NCBI GenBank assembly: GCA_933228895.1
Contig: OW121857.1
Span: 80,099,672-80,163,671 of the forward strand
Origin: Platycnemis pennipes
Lineage: Eukaryota; Arthropoda; Insecta; Odonata; Platycnemididae
DNA length: 64,000 bases
Reading direction: 5' to 3'
Shown here: positions 58,501-64,000 of the stretch, piece by piece
Position numbering within the stretch: the stretch's first letter is position 1
How the letters are laid out: each line of letters starts with the position of its first letter
Notes under the pieces: generated by a model
Told to the model about the DNA's origin: nothing
Seen by the model: only the letters and a program-made list of their open reading frames with translations
The model's database searches: none
Translations under genes and position numbers: made by a program

Positions 58501-59974
58501 ATTTTTAGAGTTCAAGAATCCACATTTTAGTACTCCACTATGATGAAAACAATCATAGCAATACAGTAAAACCTCGCTTTTCCCCCCCAAAATTCGTTTT
58601 TTTCTGCCATTAACAACTTGTTCTTCAAGTCCTAATAATTTACATATATCTGCAATGTTACGTCTGTCCTTTATTTACGCTAGCAAATTTTTGAATGGTT
58701 CACTATTTACGTTTTACGAGACGATTTTCCCATGATTGTTGTCCTGTTTGCATAACTGGTGGATGGGCTGAACGCTTCATGAAAGATAGAGTAAAAATTC
58801 ATGCAGAAAGTTACCACTATGAAAGAGAAATAAAATTTGCTCAGATATACCATCAGTTATCATGACCTCGCACATCTGTGCAATTGTAATGGCATGAGAG
58901 ATTACAGTACATGTATTGTTTGTTTTTTTGTCCAGGTTGCATAATTCACGGTTTGGCTGATGATATCGCATAGGTGATGAAATTTTTTATGTATGTTATG
59001 CTATTGCAATGTATGTTTTTCAGCATTTGCGGCCTGGTATTTCTTTTTTGGTTAGGTATTAATACAGATTTTAAAAAAATCCTCCAGCCAAACTTCATCC
59101 TCATACATCCTACGAAGAAATGCATAAAACCATCTCGTTCTTTTCTACTACGATTCTTAAGTCGCTTTGATAGGATATCATTATACATAATCTCCATGCC
59201 TTCTTTTCTCGTAATGTTTACTTTAACTTACTGGCATGGCTGGATCAAGACTCCTGGTCCCAGTTCATCCTTATCTATGTCATTCTCTTCTTCTGTTACC
59301 AAGTCCCCTTGCCTATCGTTAGTGCCATGCAGTTCTTTTCACATATTCTTTATGTTATATATATTAGTCAGGTGTCGTAATAATAATAATATTCGTTGGT
59401 GTCGTAATAATGTCGTAGTTGTCATAATAAAGTTTTCTGTTTAGACCCTAACGTTTTCAACTAGTATAATGCTCTAAAAAAGAACTGTCTCTTATTAAAT
59501 TCATCTTGAAATGTTTCAATTTGTATGACCTGGGATTCAATGTATTGTTCGGTATAGTGCATTGCATTATTTCTGGGCACTTGGGAATTTATATCTTACT
59601 GGTTGCTGGAAAATTACTGTAAACATTTATCGTACCTTTCCCACCCAGATGAATATGAGCCAGAGGACTCTGGGAGAGAGAGGGGTGATGGTGTGGAAAT
59701 TGAAGAGTTGAATTCACCGGAAGAGGAAATTCGTGGTGGTGGTGGTGACAAGGACCCGAGAATGAATGACAATAATGTTTCTGAGAAGATTGCAAAATTA
59801 GTGGATATGGGATTCCCAAAAGACAAAGCTCAGAAAGCTCTTGCTAGTACAAAATTTGACCTCCTTGAGGCGACCAATGTGTTACTTAGGATGGAAACAT
59901 CACAGCCTTCAATGGAGGAAGCGGCCTCAATGCCAAGTTCCTCAAGAGATGCTCCATCATCTGCACCTCTGTGA
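28545..59974 (+). CDS. UBAC2: Ubiquitin-associated domain-containing protein 2 (UBAC2), complete
   Basis: A rhomboid-like ER membrane protein that in mammals binds UBXD8 and gp78 and acts in ER-associated degradation. Exons: 28545-28584, 29344-29477, 41647-41729, 42118-42264, 44850-45093, 45913-46140, 54071-54188, 59649-59974; total 1320 nt, 439 aa, phases all compatible. Family landmarks: NAPVSMGLLG near the N-terminus, LVYQFREFERRYGSRKFASL (human FRIFERRYGSRKFAS), ISAKTITYLFGFQLAWSS and VPNWLANVGNMV in the membrane part, and a UBA domain with MGF (KIAKLVDMGFPKDKAQKAL) near the C-terminus. A second in-frame ATG (codon 4, 28554) aligns better with the human start. The acidic linker (EPEDSGRERGDG) before the UBA domain is unstructured. 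Introns 2 and 6 are unusually long and filled with transposons. Confidence 0.96.
30130..30420 (+). mobile_element. Heavily decayed LINE 3' end
   Basis: The plus strand resembles the LINE end at 17460-17880 (GATGGAGAAGGTTAGG, then GTAGTTTGGATGAAATGATG near 30352) with several frame breaks. UBAC2 intron 2. Confidence 0.45.
32349..32702 (-). pseudogene. C-terminal part of BED-finger transposase
   Basis: An open frame with a domain resembling the C-terminal dimerisation region of hAT-like transposases (TPTNNVDSESFF). Upstream it is cut at TTAA 32699-32702 by two piggyBac elements. Joining to the minus strand at 38753 restores the same frame (KDKLAVL then MKNYPNGKVF), with one stop just before the junction. 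A non-functional relic. Confidence 0.6.
33215..33275 (+). ncRNA. Hammerhead-like motif, probable PLE terminal-repeat scrap
   Basis: CTGATGA (33227-33233), an extra T, a GTT/AAC stem, then GAAAC (33249-33253), followed by GGGTCGAAATAAAGG. The same order occurs in the PLE arms at 20262 and 21610. It lies inside piggyBac A beyond the transposase end. Confidence 0.35.
33655..35385 (-). pseudogene. piggyBac A transposase, broken
   Basis: A DDE/DDD-type transposase that excises and inserts at TTAA. The visible pieces lie in the right order on the minus strand, separated by stops and by an inserted element. Removing the insertion with one copy of its target duplication gives continuous LTEPNGLILDCLVYT, the expected piggyBac sequence. 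The NKYMGGID motif is the family's conserved C-terminal hallmark. Confidence 0.8.
34245..35255. mobile_element. 1-kb inverted-repeat DNA transposon inside piggyBac A
   Basis: Ends are CAGGATGTCGATCG and its complement CGATCGACATCCTG, flanked by TGGTTCA/GTTCA (34238-34244 and 35254-35260; ambiguous between 5 and 7 bp). Subterminal ACGGGAAAT words recur. No transposase frame is visible. Precise removal restores the piggyBac reading frame. Confidence 0.85.
36635..37153 (-). pseudogene. piggyBac B transposase remnant (N-terminus plus CRD finger)
   Basis: EIFLDNESVGMIVEETNCYA matches the DDE_Tnp_1_7 N-terminal region of piggyBac transposases. It is followed, after one stop near 36929, by the RING/PHD-like cysteine-rich C-terminal domain (CAACTKHG, CWCKPCG). 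The DDD catalytic core between them is missing. Confidence 0.75.
37437..37906 (+). mobile_element. Penelope-like element remnant inside piggyBac B
   Basis: A perfect 14-bp direct repeat TGAAAGACTAAAAT (37423-37436, 37907-37920) flanks it. Inverted arms (about 37450-37515 and 37866-37906) share CTATGCGGAGGAATGCCCGA. The centre encodes a GIY-YIG domain start (YQLQCSCGKSYTGQMGRSIK, about 37550-37605) with later frame shifts and the EAIEI motif near 37755. Confidence 0.85.
38757..39115 (-). pseudogene. N-terminal BED-finger part of transposase
   Basis: The minus strand reads a BED/C2H2-like finger (ILICKH; VKHIVSEEHIMAHR) with one cysteine replaced by arginine and at least one frameshift, then LSKLLEGSS and later ALTDFYEIESATMKDKF. 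The frame runs into TTAA 38753-38756, where the piggyBac insertions begin. Confidence 0.55.
39895..40215. mobile_element. PLE-type foldback fragment
   Basis: Inverted arms at about 39915-40018 and 40098-40205 match, including CTGAAGATGSCRTCTG and AACCCTCGARTCATC words. The left arm on the minus strand has CTGAAGAT, a GCC/GGC stem and AAAAC, resembling the core seen in other PLE arms. Confidence 0.6.
42363..42605 (-). mobile_element. LINE ORF2 C-terminal fragment
   Basis: The minus frame 42602-42396 reads GKRMHGLMKTIVEGKKNGKI, GKGRPRMRYMKQVVKDMKER, then WRATSNQS, the usual C-terminal end of arthropod LINE ORF2 proteins. 5'-truncated; UBAC2 intron 4. Confidence 0.75.
43043..43364. mobile_element. 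piggyBac-type MITE with palindromic repeats
   Basis: Perfect TTAA duplications (43039-43042, 43365-43368) flank termini CCCTTTTACTGCCAG and its complement. Near the right end, the 18-bp perfect palindrome GGGCCGATATATCGGCCC occurs twice (43287-43304, 43331-43348). The 322-bp element has no coding capacity. Confidence 0.88.
46560..46865 (+). mobile_element. PLE ORF 3' fragment
   Basis: The frame encodes EPIQIQKTRLNFNRETYLLH, like the PLE segment after the endonuclease (EAIEIQK, NFNRE). Downstream CTAAAGATGCTGACAGGAGA resembles the end of the PLE at 37437-37906. UBAC2 intron 6. Confidence 0.65.
48860..49385 (+). mobile_element. LINE ORF2 3' end with ATT tail
   Basis: The frame to 49257 reads FHAHDTRANGDVHLQRFNSS, ARIYNHLPPNLKGI, then FKSELKNFLLENAFYSTSEY, a common C-terminus of jockey/CR1-like retrotransposon proteins in invertebrates. 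A (TTA)n tail follows at 49370-49385. 5'-truncated. Confidence 0.85.
50520..50942 (+). mobile_element. LINE ORF2 3' end with ATT tail, second subfamily
   Basis: The frame to 50832 reads YFTRSSTNIHQTFVRTKNSS, LLFNKLPSEVKRAK, then FKRKLHEFLLRNLFYSVDEF, homologous in layout to the element at 48860 but well diverged. A (TTA)n tail ends near 50942. Confidence 0.85.
51150..51745. repeat. Diverged tandem duplication, unit about 300 bp
   Basis: ATCAAATTCATGAGTTTCAA starts at 51151 and again at 51450. Later matching words include CACAGCACCTAG versus CACTTCGCCTAG, and AAGTAAATGCCATT versus AAGTAAATGTCATT. Two copies, inside the Harbinger-like element. Confidence 0.75.
53195..53430 (-). mobile_element. 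5S rRNA-derived SINE, second copy
   Basis: On the minus strand: CAGTTCCCATCAGATCATCA, AAAGTTAAGCATCTTTGG, then GAGGTTGGATGGGTGACC (5S A-box to C-box), followed by the same body as the copy at 13030 (GGTTAAATGTGGGTTGG and a GTGCCAGG segment). UBAC2 intron 6. Confidence 0.85.
54700..54955. repeat. Degenerate minisatellite
   Basis: About eight imperfect units centred on ATGCTCCGAGAGTA, mixed with GTTACGAGGA and AAGACGGATG, unit length roughly 25-35 bp. GC-rich compared with its surroundings. Confidence 0.65.
55430..55800 (-). mobile_element. PLE or related GIY-YIG element fragment
   Basis: The minus frame 55705-55500 reads KPTENHKLDASESLFIHLNK and KKILNNEPG, with an upstream GHQITS and DLTIL in the adjacent reading. 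The order GH, IL, K-LDASE, IH, LNNE is that of the region after the GIY-YIG nuclease. Family assignment is tentative. Confidence 0.55.
56379..57886. mobile_element. pogo/Tigger-like transposon with about 380-bp inverted repeats
   Basis: Arms 56379-56760 and 57515-57886 are reverse complements with moderate divergence. Both ends read (TA)CNGTAAGNNCTTGACTTATG, and TA flanks each side (56377-56378, 57887-57888). No transposase is visible. It sits inside a hAT remnant and holds another MITE at 56920-57453. Confidence 0.75.
56920..57453. mobile_element. Nested MITE
   Basis: The left end GGGTATATAGAAAAAATTAG and the reverse complement of the right end GGGTTTATAGAAAAAGTAAC match, followed by CGNGAAATTAA. 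Subterminal GAAATTAACTTAA words recur. No clear target duplication. Confidence 0.55.
59649..59974 (+). CDS. UBAC2: UBAC2 last exon: acidic linker and UBA domain
   Basis: The acceptor ends at 59648 (CACCCAG). The exon completes a split aspartate codon, runs through an acidic/glycine linker with four consecutive glycines, then a UBA three-helix domain (MGFPKDKAQKAL, then FDLLEATNVLL), a Ser/Pro tail, and stop TGA at 59972-59974. UBA domains bind ubiquitin. Confidence 0.95.
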
Positions 59975-60420
59975 AACATGCCTTCAGTGTAGAGTAAAGT
60001 TTTTAAAAATTACTTCTCAGGAGATTTTGAGTCAGAAGTGTTTTTCGGAAGTGTCTAGGCACAAATGGGAGTGTGACAATTTCTAGTGCCAGTGACACCC
60101 ATCCAAAGTCCTAGAGTATGTGAGGTACTGCTTTTCCAACTTTCCATTTTTTAGCATTTTTATTGTTCACTGTTTTGAAGAAAATGCAACCTGGAATTTT
60201 ATGTTCATGATCACATCATCAACTTGTTGTTTCTGTAATATTCAATCCCTCTATTCCTTTGGTTAAGAAACCATTCTTATTTGTTTTGTGAAGCAGAGGG
60301 TTGCAAGTGTTTTTGGCCAAAGCTTTTGGGGCTGTTATGTGTAACTTTGTGAAGCAAAAGTTTTTTTACAATGTACAGTGTGGAAGTTGTATAAATAAAT
60401 TATATTTTAGTGAAAAGTAA
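59975..60420 (+). other. UBAC2: UBAC2 3' UTR
   Basis: T-rich non-coding sequence ends at a polyadenylation signal AATAAA (60394-60399) about 420 bases after the stop. The cleavage position is inferred. Confidence 0.65.
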
Positions 60421-63400
60421 TCAATGAGTGTGACTGTAACTTATAATTACATTTGGGTATGAAAGTTAGCCATCTTAACATTAATGTTCTCCTTGAAAAG
60501 CATTAATCCATTAAAATCTTATTTACTGAAAAATGATGGAATTTTCTTTTAATTACAAGGCTGTGAAGCCTGAAAATCAGGTGGTTGATCGGTACTTACC
60601 CTTCCCCAGACATTTTACCATTCTTTAAGAGCATAGAAATCAGGTTAAAGTGCCATAGTTTTATATAATTTGTGTTAATGTATCTGATGTATAAAACTGC
60701 TAAAAGATTAATTCTGGTGTACCGTTATAAAAATTGATTTATTCAAGATTCCTCTTTAATGCAGGCAATTGTCTCCATATTTCTTGGTCTATCCATTTCA
60801 GGATATTTCTTATATATGGTATGGATGTAGGTTTAGAATAATGGCTGGCAAAAGGATGTGAACAGGCTAATAAAGTACACAGGTATATTTTTTACTGCCA
60901 GCCTCCTCCATTAAAGTTACATTTGAATTTGAAAATAAAGTCAAAAACTTCAATGTTTTGTTAATTTGTTTTTGGGCTGCATACAGGGAAACAGTGTTGT
61001 GAGTTAGTGTACACTTTTATTCTTGAACTATTTTGATCATAGGATTTTACAAAGAATAGGAATCATGTTCCAAATTACATACAGCCTCTATAAGTTAATT
61101 ATAATAAACTTCAATTTGAAGTATTTGTTGGGCAGGCATTAAAAATTAACAGCATAAGCAACAAAGAGAATAAATATTAAAATACATAACACATATGTAT
61201 GATAAATAACAGATAAATATAATAACAGTAATGCATTTGTATAAACGTATGCAAGGAAATAATAAATAAAATTGATTAAATAGTAACAAGTTAATGAGGC
61301 ATGGTTATGCTCAATATAAATATAGTAAATATGCTTCATTTCATTTTCTACAATTCCATCTATTCCTCAAAAAGAGAAAACGTTGGCAAGAACTTATTAT
61401 CTGCTCTATTTGAGCAAGACAGGTCATAGTACTCAAAGTTTTCATTGATGCATTTTATTCTTCCCATGCCATCTATAATGTAAATTAGGAAAAAAATATT
61501 TGTATTAGATTACATTAAGGTATTTTTTAAGTAAAATATAAGTTATTTACTGAGTAAAAGCTGTTTTATGCACGACAGATGCTGAAAGCATGGGTCATAT
61601 CCACAGAATGTAACACAGCCTTAATGATTTGATTAGCAGTGTGCGATATCAAAACATCATGGGTTCAAAATATTTTAGATCAAGGATTCTGAAGTTAATT
61701 ATGTATATCATAATGTTTATATCCATTATTCTTTTCTACATTTGTATATTTCTTTACTAACCACCAATTGTAGTATCTACGCGCAAACATAGTGGGGGCT
61801 AAATACCAATTGAAGGGCAAGTGTACATGATTGATTATGTTTGTACATCATCAAATTACAGTCAGTGTCTAATAAAAATCTGTGTGAAAATACCATTGAT
61901 ATTTTTCATATAATTTGATAGAATGTTTTTGCCCTATCATATTATGTATCTTATTTTAGTTTCCTTGTAACCATGATAGAGGATATCTCAGCATGGTTCT
62001 ATATTTGTGAATAGCCTCTTTCCACTATGGTACATGCAAGTTTTCCCCCCAATCAAAGGGACCAGTGGCCTTGCCTGTTTTATTAGGACAACATTATATA
62101 ATGAGAAGGGGTGCACACTAGAGCAGAAACAGCAAATCTGTTTTAAGGTTTAGGCTATATTTCTGCTATATATGTCGTCACATGGTAGGTTTGTATACTA
62201 GAGCTATTGTGCAATCAACCCAAACGACTTGCCCGAAGCACACTAGCAATATGCATGCCAACATTGCCTACAATTACTAAATGCAAGGATTCCAGACTGC
62301 ACCATTCCCTCACCATATCCGCTATCACTTATATAACCCCCTGAAGGAGGAAGAAGGCCAGAAATTGGGCAAGCTCACAAGCCATGAGCTAGTGTTCTGC
62401 AGTCGGAGTCAGTGAAAAAGTTCCTGATGCTCCATTTTAAAACTTCCACCTTGCCCTGTATACCCATACCAATTTGTCCTCCCCTCAAATGCTACCTATT
62501 GTCTAATTCTAAATTCATCCCACTTTACGTTGACCTTGCTAAATAAACCTCCCATGACATCGACCCACCCTCTGTTCGAGTTGAGATGACAAGCAGTAGA
62601 TGGTGGGTGACTGTCGGCTTGAAGTCATGTTATGTGACTTGGGGCTTTTTTCAGAGGGTGTCATTTTCTATTCGCATTTGTACCAAACTGTTAAGACATT
62701 TCTAAGGGAAATCAATTCAAACAGTTGTTGGTTTGTATTTGGCCTGACAATTCTGAATTACATTTACTTGTCTAGTTGTTTTTGATAATATGTACTTGTT
62801 TCTCGTTATATTGTCTCCATTCTCTCTCACCCAAGATTGGAAAGAGCTTTATTCTGGACGAGTGTAACCAACGAAGAATTTCAGTTTCTTGGGTCTTTGG
62901 CTTCTCGAGTTATGCTACAATGCTCATTGGGCATAACTATTTTTCTTGCTCCAAAACTATAATTTGGATTTGATGGCTCTCTCCTCTCTGGTTTTCTCCC
63001 CTCCCATTATAGTGAATGAGCCCAAAGATTTTACAAGGGTCACCCTCAATGATATTTTGAATAAGTCATGGCAGCACAGCAGTCATCCCATTCCCTATTC
63101 CTGTACTATTTTAGTATGTGGTAGCCCTAATTACCTGGTATACACAAAATATTCTAGGGCTTTTTTTATGGAAATTAACTTTTCAATTAAGTAATTCATG
63201 TAAAACCTAATATCAATACTCTATGATGGTGTAGAGAATTTAAAAAAAATCCAATGATGATGTTTTCTTGCCAATAAAATATAGCATAATTTGTTTAGTT
63301 AGTGTAAATATCTTGGATCGCTAATTCTACTTGCTGGCATTTATTACCCATACCCCTAGATAGGCTGATTGGTGCTGTGAGGGTTGAATAATCATATGAT

Positions 63401-63439
63401 AGGTTGATCAAGTGGATCATAAAAGTGAAAATAACTTAC
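60421..63439. other. Intergenic / intronic AT-rich stretch
   Basis: Between the UBAC2 polyadenylation signal and the next minus-strand exon. AT-rich, with scattered short open frames but no recognised domain, transposon terminus or SINE head. Confidence 0.6.
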
Positions 63440-63756
63440 TTATCACATAGGATTTCATATCCTCTGGTGCCAGGGCATCTGTTTTTAGTGATGGAGGACT
63501 CTCATTTTCATCAACTTCGCTTCCTGATCCATACTCATTTGGAGTAATGTAGTTATGAGGAGTGCCATGCACTGTATTTCTAGGGCTCCATTTAAAATTT
63601 TGATCTCTCTTTGCTCCACCATATGCCTCCTTTCGCTGCCGTTGCCAAATTGGATGTTCAGGTAGCATGGCCACCACCTCATGAAGAAAATTAGCCACGG
63701 CAAGGGATGATACATAATAATTTATGAATGTTAAAATATGAGGTACATGAAATTTG
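63440..63756 (-). CDS. Exon of an unrecognised gene (partial)
   Basis: The minus strand is open for the whole stretch and ends at a strong donor (A|GTAAGT, 63440). The proposed acceptor (GTAG at 63760-63757) is uncertain. The sequence has the look of real coding: a partly hydrophobic start (HVPHILTFINYYVSSLAVA), then FLHEVVAMLPEHPIWQRQRK, then a hydrophilic, acidic tail (EYGSGSEVDENESPPSL). The family is not recognised. The rest of the gene should lie on both sides: downstream exons to the left within or past the AT-rich stretch, upstream exons right of the window. Confidence 0.55.
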
Positions 63757-64000
63757 CTACTTAGGAATTTTCCAAAAATTATAATAAATGGGTATTGGAA
63801 GTGCATTGAAATGGATTAACTATTTAGTCCAGCATAAGGCGAGAGAGAGGCAGGTTTTCCTCTAAGAAGTTCCCGGTTCTTTGAATGATGTGTCCATATC
63901 AGACAGCCTCTGAGGGGTTGGTGCGTAAAGGCACTTAGAAACAGATTCGATGTGTGTAAGTACCTAATGTTGGGTTATCATACCATAGTCAAAACAGTGA

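Larger units (their letters stand above)
56220..58515 (+). mobile_element. hAT remnant hosting nested elements
   Basis: Near 58020-58140 the plus strand reads LPATVFSERAFSTAGNLVDI, two stops, then VKMLHFLNKNL, the hAT C-terminal dimerisation signature. The outer sequences (GATTCGATCAAATC words near 56310 and 58470) resemble each other in inverted orientation and may be its ends. It is interrupted by the pogo-like element at 56379-57886. Inactive. Confidence 0.6.

Overview
This is an arthropod (probably insect) nuclear genome segment: AT-rich, with intron-split genes, kilobase introns, and dense transposable elements. No bacterial operons, CRISPR array or functional rRNA/tRNA genes are visible.

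Host genes. (1) 2156-10227 (+): exons 2-7 of a Na+/K+-ATPase beta subunit (nervana family); the first exon lies left of the window. (2) 12482-26833 (-): a complete seven-exon paralogue of about 300 aa, converging tail to tail on gene 1. All six comparable introns have the same phases in both genes, so they are an old inverted gene duplication. (3) 28545-59974 (+): a complete eight-exon UBAC2 gene (rhomboid-like ER membrane protein with a C-terminal UBA domain, about 439 aa), head to head with gene 2 across a short GC-richer promoter holding a perfect cAMP-response-element palindrome. (4) 63440-63756 (-): one exon of an unrecognised gene continuing beyond the right edge.

Mobile elements. Most intronic sequence is repeats: hAT elements with 8-bp target duplications (239-661, 18330-19321), piggyBac elements and MITEs at TTAA, a 5.5-kb PIF/Harbinger-like element with TTA duplication (47207-52742), a pogo/Tigger-like element with very long inverted repeats (56379-57886), 3' ends of non-LTR retrotransposons, tRNA-derived SINEs, two 5S-rRNA-derived SINEs, and many Penelope-like element (PLE) remnants with GIY-YIG endonuclease pieces and inverted terminal copies.

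Most notable structures. UBAC2 intron 2 holds a transposon nest: a BED-finger transposase gene is interrupted by two piggyBac elements stacked at one TTAA, one containing a 1-kb inverted-repeat transposon and the other a PLE. Reading frames reconnect when insertions are removed, so the order of insertion can be read. Several unrelated PLE remnants share a hammerhead-ribozyme-like core. A SINE pair forms a 500-bp palindrome inside a gene 2 intron.
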